Source of the DNA: JAWXBK01 sp040878185
GTDB lineage: Bacteria > Pseudomonadota > Alphaproteobacteria > Dongiales > Dongiaceae
Length of the DNA stretch: 16,951 nucleotides
NCBI GenBank assembly: GCA_040878185.1
Contig: JBBDMS010000047.1
Coordinates: 1 to 16,951 of the forward strand
Direction of reading: 5' to 3'
In this document: positions 6,919 to 13,390 of the stretch, in pieces
How positions within the stretch are numbered: the first letter of the stretch is position 1
Layout: each line of letters starts with the position of its first letter
Made by a program: the position numbers and the translations under genes
The notes under the pieces: model-generated
What the model was told of the DNA's origin: nothing
The model's input: the letters and a program-made list of their open reading frames with translations, nothing else
Databases searched by the model: none

Positions 6919-9132
6919 ATGTATCGTCTTCTGGGTTACACCGATCGCTGGTCTGTTCAGCCGGGCCAAACCATCGCCTTCAAGGTGTCGAGCGAGCTCG
7001 CTGGCAAATACCAGGCGCGCCTGCTCCGGGTGCGCAACGGCGACAGCAACCCGAAGGGCCCCGGCATACGAACGACGCCGGTCGCGGCGGCGTTCGAGGG
7101 CGAGTATCCGGCGCGCTTCCAGGAAACGCATGCCGGTTCCTATGTGCGGATCGACGACGCGTCGCCGTTCCAGCTCGAATCGTTCACGCTGCAGGCCTTT
7201 CTGTTGCCGACCATGGTGGGCGACCGGCCGCACGCGATCATGGGCAACTGGGACGACGATCAGGGTGCGGGATACGGATTGATCCTTGATGGTCAGGGCG
7301 CCGTGGCCCTGTTGCTGGGCGATGGTGCGGGCGGCCGTGTGCAGATTTCGACCGGCGTGCCGGTGCTGAAACACAACTGGACCTTCGTGAGCGCGCGCTT
7401 CGATGCGGCAAGCGGCACGGCGACCGTCTCCCAACAGCCGCTGGCCGCCTTCGCGGGCGGCCTGGGTGCCGGCAGCGTCGAGGAAATCATGTCGATCCGG
7501 CCGGCCGGCGGCGGCGATTTCCTGCTGGCCGCCTGGAATGGCGCGGGCAAGGCGGCCGCCGGTCATTACGATGGCTGCATCGACACTCCGCGCGTCGCCT
7601 CGCGCGCGCTTGAGGAATTCGAATGCGAGACGCTGCACGATCGAGTGCCTTTGTCGCTGGCGGGCGATATCGTCGCGGCGTGGGATTTCTCGCGCGACAT
7701 TCCGACAGCGAAGGTCAGCGACATCTCGGTTCATCGCCGTCACGGGCGCATCGTCAATCTGCCGACTCGCGCCCAGAAAGGCTGGCGCTGGAACGACACC
7801 GAATATGACTGGAAGAAGCAGCCCTCGCATTACAGCGCGATCCATTTCCATCGCCACGATCTCTACGACTGCGGTTGGGAAACCGATTTCGACTATGCCG
7901 TGCCCGACGATCTGAAGAGCGGCGTTTATGCCGTCGAACTCATGCAAGGCGACGAGCGCGACACAATCGTCTTCTTCGTCCGCCCGAAGCGCGGCACCCG
8001 GCAATCCGATCTCGCCTATCTCATTCCCACCGCGAGCTATCTGGCCTACAGCAACCATCACATGATCACGGACTGGGGTTTCGGCGAGAACGTCTCGACC
8101 AACTTCCTCGTCCTCGGCGCGCAGGAGCAGTTTCTCGAGACGCACTGGCAATATGGCCAGTCGAACTATGACAGTCACGAAGACGGCAGCCCGGTCTATT
8201 TCGTGTCGCGCCTGCGGCCGATCGTGCATATGCGGCTCGATTCGGACATCTGGGAGTTCAACGCCGATCTGCACATTACCGACTGGTTCGAAGAAAAAGA
8301 GATCCCGTACGATATTATCACGGACGAAGATCTGCATGAAGAAGGTGTCCGCCTGCTTGCGGACTATCGCTGCGTCGTGACCGGGACGCATCCCGAATAT
8401 TACTCGCGCGAGATGCTCGATGCCGTCGAGGCCTACAAGGCGAAGGGCGGCCGCTTCCTCTATACCGGCGCCAACGGCTTCTACTGGCGCGTCGCGTTCT
8501 CCGATGCGTTTCCGGGTGCGATGGAAATGCGCCGCGCCGAAGATGGCATGCGCGGCTGCTATTCCGAGGGTGGCGACTATTACATGCAGTTCACCGGCGA
8601 GCTCGGCGGTCTGTGGCGGCGCATGGGTCACGCGCCGCAGAAGGTCGCCGGCACCGGTTTCACGGCGCAGGGCTTCGATCGGGCCGAGCCCTATCGCCGC
8701 ACCGAGGCAAGCGAAGATCCGCGTGCGGCGTTCATCTTCGAGGGGATCGGGCGCGAAGAACCGATCGGCAATTTTGGCCTGGTCGGCGGCGGTGCTGCGG
8801 GCTGGGAGATCGATCGCGTCGATTTCGCACTCGGCACGCCGCCGCACACGCTGGTCGTCGCCCTCGCCGATAATTTTTCGCACGCCTATCACTGGGTCAA
8901 GGAAGAGTTCAATCACACCCAGTCGGCCATCAACGGCGAAACCCAGAAGATGGTGCGTTGCGACATGGTGTTCTTCGAATGCCCGAACGGCGGTGCGGTG
9001 TTTTCGACCAGCTCGATTTCCTGGGGCGGCTCGCTGTCGCATAACGGCTACAAAAATAATGTCAGCCAGATCATGGAAAACGTGGTGCGCCGCTTTCTCG
9101 ATCCGACGCCCTTTCCGCCGCCCGGCGGTTGA
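6919..9132 (+). CDS. dmfA2: N,N-dimethylformamidase-type large (beta) subunit
   Basis: Catalytic subunit of a DMFase-family amidohydrolase, which in characterised members splits dimethylformamide to dimethylamine and formate. From ATG 6919 (CCGGGA Shine-Dalgarno 8 bp upstream) it has 737 residues, close to about 760 in Paracoccus. The N-terminal domain begins LLGYTDRWSVQPGQ, a LamG/concanavalin-like region spans roughly 90-250, and the C-terminal catalytic domain follows. The Paracoccus enzyme, as I recall, uses a mononuclear iron held by two Tyr and one Glu. Equivalent positions here are Tyr374 or Tyr377 (TASYLAYSN), Tyr412 (WQYGQ) and Glu493 (GTHPEYYS). His491, Asn519 (TGANGF) and Glu630 (GWEIDRVD) match further active-site residues, with nearly constant spacing. 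The family is broad, so the true amide may not be DMF. No signal peptide is seen. Confidence 0.88.
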   Translation: MYRLLGYTDRWSVQPGQTIAFKVSSELAGKYQARLLRVRNGDSNPKGPGIRTTPVAAAFEGEYPARFQETHAGSYVRIDDASPFQLESFTLQAFLLPTMVGDRPHAIMGNWDDDQGAGYGLILDGQGAVALLLGDGAGGRVQISTGVPVLKHNWTFVSARFDAASGTATVSQQPLAAFAGGLGAGSVEEIMSIRPAGGGDFLLAAWNGAGKAAAGHYDGCIDTPRVASRALEEFECETLHDRVPLSLAGDIVAAWDFSRDIPTAKVSDISVHRRHGRIVNLPTRAQKGWRWNDTEYDWKKQPSHYSAIHFHRHDLYDCGWETDFDYAVPDDLKSGVYAVELMQGDERDTIVFFVRPKRGTRQSDLAYLIPTASYLAYSNHHMITDWGFGENVSTNFLVLGAQEQFLETHWQYGQSNYDSHEDGSPVYFVSRLRPIVHMRLDSDIWEFNADLHITDWFEEKEIPYDIITDEDLHEEGVRLLADYRCVVTGTHPEYYSREMLDAVEAYKAKGGRFLYTGANGFYWRVAFSDAFPGAMEMRRAEDGMRGCYSEGGDYYMQFTGELGGLWRRMGHAPQKVAGTGFTAQGFDRAEPYRRTEASEDPRAAFIFEGIGREEPIGNFGLVGGGAAGWEIDRVDFALGTPPHTLVVALADNFSHAYHWVKEEFNHTQSAINGETQKMVRCDMVFFECPNGGAVFSTSSISWGGSLSHNGYKNNVSQIMENVVRRFLDPTPFPPPGG

Positions 9133-9161
9133 GCGGATACTGATCCGCCCCCGTCGCGCCC

Positions 9162-9241
9162 GTATCGCATCGCACCAGTACCGCATCGCACCAGTATCGA
9201 ATAGCGCCAGTAGCAAATCGCGCCAGTAGCAAATCGCGCGA
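9162..9241 (+). repeat. Five tandem 16-bp repeats upstream of the SDR gene
   Basis: Head-to-tail units of exactly 16 bp start at 9162, 9178, 9194, 9210 and 9226; a sixth begins GTACCG at 9242 and decays. Examples are GTATCGCATCGCACCA, GTACCGCATCGCACCA and GTAGCAAATCGCGCCA. All five begin GTA. The array fills most of the gap between dmfA2 and the SDR gene and ends a few bases before that gene's AAGGA Shine-Dalgarno. It could be a binding-site array or a simple slippage repeat. Confidence 0.85.
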
Positions 9242-9262
9242 GTACCGAAGGAACCGCAATTC

Positions 9263-10042
9263 ATGCGCCTCGAGGGTCGATCGATCGTCGTCACCGGCGC
9301 CGGGCGTAATCTCGGACGCGCCAGCGTCGAGTTGTTCGCGCGCGAGGGTGCCGCGGTCGTTGTAACGGACATCAATCTGGCCGATGCCGAAGCGGTTGCG
9401 GCCGGGATCGTCAAAGAAGGCGGTCGCGCGATCGCGATCCGCAGCGACGTAACGAAGGAATCCGATTGCCATGCGATGGTCGCGGCGGCGGAAAAGGAAT
9501 TCGGCGCGCTCGACGGCATCTTCAACAATGCAGGCATCGCGATGCCCGACGATGCGGGGCCGGTCGATACGCCGCTCGCGAGCTGGGAGAGAACGATCGC
9601 GGTCAACCTGACCGGCGTCTTCCTCGGCTGCCGTGCCGCGATCCCCGCGATGCTGCGCGCCGGCCGCGGCGCGATCGTGAACATGGGATCGATGACGGCG
9701 TTTCTCGGCTCTGCGACGCCGCAGGTCGCCTATGCGACCGCGAAAGGCGGGGTCGTCGCGATGACGCAGGAAATCGCGATGGTCTATGCGCGGCAGAATA
9801 TCCGCGCGAACGCGCTCTGCCCCGGACCGGTGCGGACCGAACTCATCGAACATCTGGTCGCGGACAAGGCGGCGCTCGAACGCCGCCGCGTGCACATGCC
9901 GCTCGGCCGCTTCGGCGAACCGCATGAAATCGCCGCCGCCGCGCTGTTCCTGATGAGCGACGAATCGAGCTACATGACCGGGCAGAGCCTGATGGTCGAT
10001 GGCGGCATCACGCGGGCCTATACGACGCCGCTCGACGAATAG
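9263..10042 (+). CDS. SDR family NAD(P)-dependent oxidoreductase
   Basis: Classical short-chain dehydrogenase/reductase, 259 residues, cytoplasmic, from ATG 9263 with AAGGA at 9248-9252. The Rossmann motif is TGAGRNLG (11-18), so the middle glycine of the usual TGxxxGxG is Asn16, a tolerated variant. Asp36 at the end of strand 2 (VVVTDIN) points to NAD(H) rather than NADP(H). NNAG is present (FNNAGIA), and the catalytic set is Ser143 (MGSMT), Tyr157 and Lys161 (YATAK). The C-terminal MTGQSLMVDGG motif is typical. It follows dmfA2 on the same strand across the 16-bp repeat array, so it may act on a carbonyl or alcohol from the same pathway. The substrate cannot be inferred from the sequence. 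Confidence 0.93.
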   Translation: MRLEGRSIVVTGAGRNLGRASVELFAREGAAVVVTDINLADAEAVAAGIVKEGGRAIAIRSDVTKESDCHAMVAAAEKEFGALDGIFNNAGIAMPDDAGPVDTPLASWERTIAVNLTGVFLGCRAAIPAMLRAGRGAIVNMGSMTAFLGSATPQVAYATAKGGVVAMTQEIAMVYARQNIRANALCPGPVRTELIEHLVADKAALERRRVHMPLGRFGEPHEIAAAALFLMSDESSYMTGQSLMVDGGITRAYTTPLDE

Positions 10043-10050
10043 GTCCCCAC

Positions 10051-10088
10051 CGCCGGCTCCGGCCGCCTTGCGCCCGATCCGGCGTTTT
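10051..10088 (+). terminator. Possible intrinsic terminator between convergent genes
   Basis: CGCCGG (10051-10056) can pair with CCGGCG (10079-10084), which is followed at once by TTTT (10085-10088). The loop is long (22 nt), so this is a weak candidate terminator for the SDR transcript. It lies in the 44-bp gap between the convergent SDR and EamA genes. Confidence 0.3.
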
Positions 10089-11016
10089 ACGGCGCCGTCT
10101 CGTCCGGGTGCGGCTGTTTCAGACCCGCCGCCGCGTTGAAGGCGACGGCGCCGATTACACAGATTCCGCCGATCAATGTCAGCATCGTCGGCACCTCGTT
10201 GGCGCCCAGCCAGGCCCAGAGAATCGCCAGCACCGGTTCGGTCAATCCGAGCAGCCCGATCTGTGCCACCGGAACATAACGCGTGCCGAGCGCGAGCAGA
10301 ACGAATCCGCCGGCGTTCTGCACGATGCCGAGGATGAGCGCGATGTTGAAATCATGCGGCGTCAGCGCGAACGAATCGACCTGCGTCGCCGCAATCGCTG
10401 CGGAGATGAGACCGGCGATAAAGGCCGCCGGCAGCATGTCGATCTTCCGCCCGCCGCGCAGCAGCACGATCATCAGCGAGAAGGTGAAGATCGCGAGGAA
10501 CGCAAACAGAATGCCGGCGAGCGAGCCGCCGCCGATACCCTCGATCACCGTGACGATCAGCCCGGCAACCGCAACCGCGATCGCGAACCAGGTGCGCGGC
10601 CCGACCCGCTCCTTGAGGATCGCCCAGCCCATCAGCGCGACGCAGACCGGTCCCGCCGCCATCACGACCATCGCGGTCGCAACCGTCGTCAGCGTCAGCG
10701 CCAGCAAATAGCCGACGAACGATGTTCCCATGACGGCGGCGATCAGAATTCCCATCCAGCCGACCTGGCGGAAGGCCTGCGGCAGCTTCGTCCTGTAACG
10801 CAGCACGAGCCAGAGCAGCAGCGTCGCCGAAAAGATGATCGAGCGGTAGAACAGCAACTGCCAGCCGTCCGCCTGCTCGACGAACCGCAACGTCACCCCG
10901 GCGATCGAGAGACACACCGCGCCGCCCACCACCATCAGAATGCCGAGAAGATAGCGGCGCCGCGCGATGCGCGTCGCCGATTGCGCCGGCTCGCCTGTTG
11001 CTGTCACGTCGCCCAT
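10087..11016 (-). CDS. EamA/DMT-family transporter
   Basis: Inner-membrane protein of 309 residues from the ATG at 11016. Two EamA repeats (about residues 25-155 and 165-300) give roughly ten hydrophobic helices. The first starts YLLGILMVVGGAVCLSIAGV; the second repeat has the LLGLTEPVLAILWAWL segment, typical of drug/metabolite exporters. A hydrophilic N-terminal tail (MGDVTATGEPAQSATRIARR) and a short charged C-terminus flank the membrane region. It is convergent with the SDR gene and divergent from the luxR-type gene. DMT exporters handle amino acids, metabolites or drugs. No substrate can be read here, and a role in exporting an amine or other product of the neighbouring enzymes is speculation. 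Confidence 0.93.
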   Translation of the reverse strand: MGDVTATGEPAQSATRIARRRYLLGILMVVGGAVCLSIAGVTLRFVEQADGWQLLFYRSIIFSATLLLWLVLRYRTKLPQAFRQVGWMGILIAAVMGTSFVGYLLALTLTTVATAMVVMAAGPVCVALMGWAILKERVGPRTWFAIAVAVAGLIVTVIEGIGGGSLAGILFAFLAIFTFSLMIVLLRGGRKIDMLPAAFIAGLISAAIAATQVDSFALTPHDFNIALILGIVQNAGGFVLLALGTRYVPVAQIGLLGLTEPVLAILWAWLGANEVPTMLTLIGGICVIGAVAFNAAAGLKQPHPDETAP

Positions 11017-11212
11017 CGGTTGCGTCCCCCGCCGGATCTCGAATGGATGGCTGTTCCGGCCCCGCTTGCGATCCCGCCCGCGCCGCAGCGTCCCGCAGGG
11101 CAGACGGGCGGGCGCCGAATTCGCCTCTAACTACAGGGAAGGCATAAGGAATCTGCGGATGCGAAGCGGGGCATCATGCCGGCGTGCGCGGCCCTGTGTC
11201 GAGGCCGAAAAG

Positions 11213-11221
11213 TGATATACT
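11213..11221 (+). promoter_or_regulatory. Candidate extended -10 promoter of the luxR-type gene
   Basis: TG-A-TATACT at 11213-11221 is a near-consensus extended -10, which would start transcription about 20 bp before the ATG at 11250. No convincing -35 is seen upstream, which is acceptable for extended -10 promoters. The rest of the 233-bp gap to the EamA gene holds a small GGCAT-C-ATGCC inverted repeat (11170-11180) and nothing else I can assign. Confidence 0.4.
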
Positions 11222-11249
11222 CCGCATCCCCCAAAAACGGCGGGGACCG

Positions 11250-11999
11250 ATGAACAAGCTCGTTCGAGACTTCGTTGCCGATCTTGAGGCGGTCTCGCAT
11301 TTCGACGCCGCCTTCGATTCGCTGGCCAACGCCATCGCCGATTTCGGATTCCAGACCGTCGATTACGGTTTCGTCCGCAATCCGGTCGGGCCGAACGGGA
11401 AACTGCGCCCGATCAAACTTCATCTGCGCAATTTCCCAACTCGGTTCGAGGATGTCTGGGGTCAGTTCGCGGTCAGCGACCCGATGTATCTGGCCGGGCT
11501 GCGGCGATCGGTCCCGATCGACGTGACGACGATCCGCGAATGGGTCTGTACCGACTCGCGTCGCCAGCGCGCCTGGTCCTATCTCGATCGCGCCTGTCTG
11601 ACGCAATCCGTGCTGATCCCGATGCATCTCCCGGGCGGCGGCTATGCGACCGTCGCCGCCTATTGGCGCGACCGGCTGCCCGACGATCAGTGGCAGAGTG
11701 TCTTCGAACGCGCACACGATCCGATCTTCCTGATGGCGCATCATTTCCACGACACCCTCTCCCGTCTCTCGCTGCTGCCCGGCGAAAGCGGCGAGGTTGT
11801 GCGGCTGACGGCGCGCGAGCGCGAATGTCTCGACCTGATCGCGCAGGGCAAGACGACGGACGAGGCAGCGGCATTGATCGGCCGTTCGTCGGTCACCGTC
11901 CGCTTCCATCTCGGCAATGCCTTCAGGAAGCTCGGTGCCACCAACCGTGTCGGTGCGATCGCCGAAGCGCTGAAGCTCGGGTTCATCTCGCTTCACTGA
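11250..11999 (+). CDS. LuxR-family transcriptional regulator with autoinducer-binding-like domain (LuxR solo)
   Basis: DNA-binding regulator of 249 residues from ATG 11250, with GGCGGGGA just upstream. The N-terminal half (about 1-170) resembles the Autoind_bind domain, and the C-terminus (186-249, LTARERECLDLIAQGKTTDE then VRFHLGNAFRKLGATNR) is a clear GerE helix-turn-helix. Asp77-Pro78 matches the conserved DP of LuxR/TraR. However, the Trp and Tyr that should lie 13 and 9 residues before that Asp are Thr and Asp, and the Trp expected 15 after it is Val; Trp residues occur instead at 70 and 98. So the pocket is probably not tuned to ordinary acyl-homoserine lactones. No luxI synthase is in the window. 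It sits immediately before a lux-box-like palindrome and the BMP transporter operon, its likely target. Confidence 0.9.
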   Translation: MNKLVRDFVADLEAVSHFDAAFDSLANAIADFGFQTVDYGFVRNPVGPNGKLRPIKLHLRNFPTRFEDVWGQFAVSDPMYLAGLRRSVPIDVTTIREWVCTDSRRQRAWSYLDRACLTQSVLIPMHLPGGGYATVAAYWRDRLPDDQWQSVFERAHDPIFLMAHHFHDTLSRLSLLPGESGEVVRLTARERECLDLIAQGKTTDEAAALIGRSSVTVRFHLGNAFRKLGATNRVGAIAEALKLGFISLH

Positions 12000-12044
12000 T
12001 CGTCCGCCGCACGGTCTCGCGGCAAAAGCCCGGTTTCCGGCGAT

Positions 12045-12064
12045 ACCTAGCCAAAGCGCTAGGT
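12045..12064 (+). promoter_or_regulatory. lux-box-like 20-bp palindrome, predicted operator for the LuxR-type protein
   Basis: ACCTAGCCAAAGCGCTAGGT. The arms ACCTAGC and GCTAGGT are perfect inverted complements around CAAAGC. Total length (20 bp) and the ACCT...AGGT ends match the classical lux box layout (CT-N12-AG). It lies 46 bp after the luxR-type stop and 113 bp before the BMP gene start. Confidence 0.7.
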
Positions 12065-12093
12065 TGTTGGCCGGCGCCGGCCAAGCGTACCTT
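12064..12093 (+). promoter_or_regulatory. Candidate activator-dependent promoter of the BMP transporter operon
   Basis: TTGTTG (12064-12069) and TACCTT (12088-12093), 18 bp apart, are weak -35 and -10 matches. The lux-box-like site overlaps the -35 by one base, the usual geometry for LuxR class-II activation. The hexamers alone would not be convincing; the spacing to the palindrome is the argument. Confidence 0.3.
12067..12084 (+). promoter_or_regulatory. 18-bp perfect palindrome next to the lux-box-like site
   Basis: TTGGCCGGCGCCGGCCAA reads the same on both strands over all 18 bases. It starts 3 bp after the lux-box-like site, within the proposed promoter spacer. A smaller inverted repeat, GCGTA-CCTTT-TACGC (12085-12099), abuts it. 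It may be a second operator or may fold in the transcript. Confidence 0.5.
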
Positions 12094-12177
12094 TTACGCA
12101 AGGGTGGCCTCGAAGCGCATCCCGTTCCCAACAAAAAGAAAATCCGGTTCCGGATTCAGCCTAACTGGGAGGACAAG

Positions 12178-13296
12178 ATGAAGAATTTTTCACGGATCAG
12201 CCGACGCGGCCTGATGCGTTCGACCGCGGCGGCCGCGGCATCGCTGCCGCTGATCTCGCGGCTCGCCGCTGCGGAAGACGAACTGGTCTGCGGCGGTATC
12301 TATGTCGGCGCGAAGGACGATTACGGCTACAACCAGGGCCAGGCGGTCGCGGTCGCGAAGGTCGCCGAAATTCCGAACGTGCGGGTCATCGAGGAAGCGA
12401 TGGTGCCCGAGACGGCCGAAGTCCAGAAGACCATGCAGAGCATGATCGAACTCGACGGCGCGAAGGTGATCTTCGCAACGTCCTACGGCTACTACGATCC
12501 CCATGTGCTCGAGATGGCCGCCAAATATCCCGACGTGCATTTCTTTCATTGCGGCGGCTGGTGGGAAGAAGGTCAGCCGACGAACATCACCGCCTACTGG
12601 GCCAACGTCGATCACGGCCAGTACATCAACGGCATTCTCGCCGGCCATCAGACCCAGACCGGCAAACTCGGTTTCGTTCCCGCCGTGCCGATTCCGGTCC
12701 TGCTGCGCGCGATCAACAGCTTCACCCTCGGTGCGCAGAGCGTGAACCCCGATATCACGACCCAGATCATCTGGACCGGCGACTGGAACGTGCCGGTCAA
12801 GGAAGCCGAAGCCGTCAACAGTCTCGCCGACCAGGGATGCGACGTCGTCTCCTGCGATCTCGACAGCCCCAAGGTCGTCGTCGAGACGGCGGAGCGACGC
12901 GGCATCTATAGCTGCGGCGTCTATGCCGACCAGTCGGCGCTCGCACCGAACGGGTTCCTCGCCAGCGCGATCGGCGACTGGAGCGTGCTGTTCATCGAAT
13001 CGATCGAGAAGATGCGGGCGGGCGAGCCTCTGCCCAACTCGGTGCTCGGCGGCTTCGCAGACGGCATGGTCAAGATGAGCGAATATGGTCCCGCGGTCAG
13101 CGCCGAGGCACGCGCCGCCGCCGATGCGGCACGCGCCGGCATTCTCGATGGTTCGCTGGAAATCTACACCGGCGAGATCAAGGACAATAACGGCAATGTC
13201 GTCGTGCCGGCCGGCACGACCTACAGCTACGACGATCCGTTCCTCGAACAGATCGACTGGCTGGCCGAAGGGGTCATCGGATCGCCGACGATCTGA
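12178..13296 (+). CDS. BMP-family ABC transporter substrate-binding protein, Tat-exported
   Basis: Periplasmic binding protein of the basic-membrane-protein (PnrA/BmpA-like) family, 372 residues. ATG 12178 has a strong TGGGAGGA at 12166-12173 and gives a proper export signal, which the frame open to 12064 would not. The N-terminus has a twin-arginine motif SRRGLM (residues 8-13), then a hydrophobic stretch and a likely cleavage site near Ala32; there is no lipobox cysteine, so it is soluble. Family features are GYNQGQAVAV, the IFATSYGYYDPHVLEMAAKY segment and GQYINGILAGHQT. Known BMP proteins bind nucleosides or related purines. Here the operon also holds a biuret-hydrolase-like enzyme, so a small ureide is an equally reasonable ligand. 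A 6-bp hairpin (AATCCG-GTTC-CGGATT, 12141-12156) lies in the leader. Confidence 0.94.
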   Translation: MKNFSRISRRGLMRSTAAAAASLPLISRLAAAEDELVCGGIYVGAKDDYGYNQGQAVAVAKVAEIPNVRVIEEAMVPETAEVQKTMQSMIELDGAKVIFATSYGYYDPHVLEMAAKYPDVHFFHCGGWWEEGQPTNITAYWANVDHGQYINGILAGHQTQTGKLGFVPAVPIPVLLRAINSFTLGAQSVNPDITTQIIWTGDWNVPVKEAEAVNSLADQGCDVVSCDLDSPKVVVETAERRGIYSCGVYADQSALAPNGFLASAIGDWSVLFIESIEKMRAGEPLPNSVLGGFADGMVKMSEYGPAVSAEARAAADAARAGILDGSLEIYTGEIKDNNGNVVVPAGTTYSYDDPFLEQIDWLAEGVIGSPTI

Positions 13297-13323
13297 GCGA
13301 TCGTCTGATAGGGTATGGCGGCA

Positions 13324-13355
13324 ACGCCCGATCCGCCGAAAAGCAGATCGGGCGT
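13324..13355 (+). other. Intercistronic stem-loop between binding-protein and permease genes
   Basis: ACGCCCGATC (13324-13333) and GATCGGGCGT (13346-13355) form a perfect 10-bp stem with a 12-nt loop. No T-run follows. Its place just after a binding-protein gene matches the hairpin at 1525-1565 and fits the common role of keeping binding-protein mRNA more abundant than permease mRNA. Confidence 0.65.
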
Positions 13356-13390
13356 CCGTCGCAATCCTCCGGCTGTGAGCGACACTCACC

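Noticed and set aside
9162..9241. Tandem repeats as a small CRISPR array
   Set aside because: The 16-bp units are directly adjacent with no spacers, and no cas gene is nearby.
9293..9318. SDR as an inactive pseudo-enzyme because of Asn in the glycine-rich motif
   Set aside because: TGAGRN(I/L)G variants are known in active SDRs, and Ser143, Tyr157, Lys161 and NNAG are all intact.
6793..9684. A 963-codon open frame on the minus strand opposite dmfA2 and the SDR gene
   Set aside because: It is antisense to two well-supported genes, its translation is rich in Arg, Ala and His with no recognisable domain, and such frames are common opposite high-GC genes.
12045..12099. Palindromes after the luxR-type gene as its intrinsic terminator
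   Set aside because: None is followed by a T-run, and the 20-bp layout with ACCT/AGGT ends fits an operator better.
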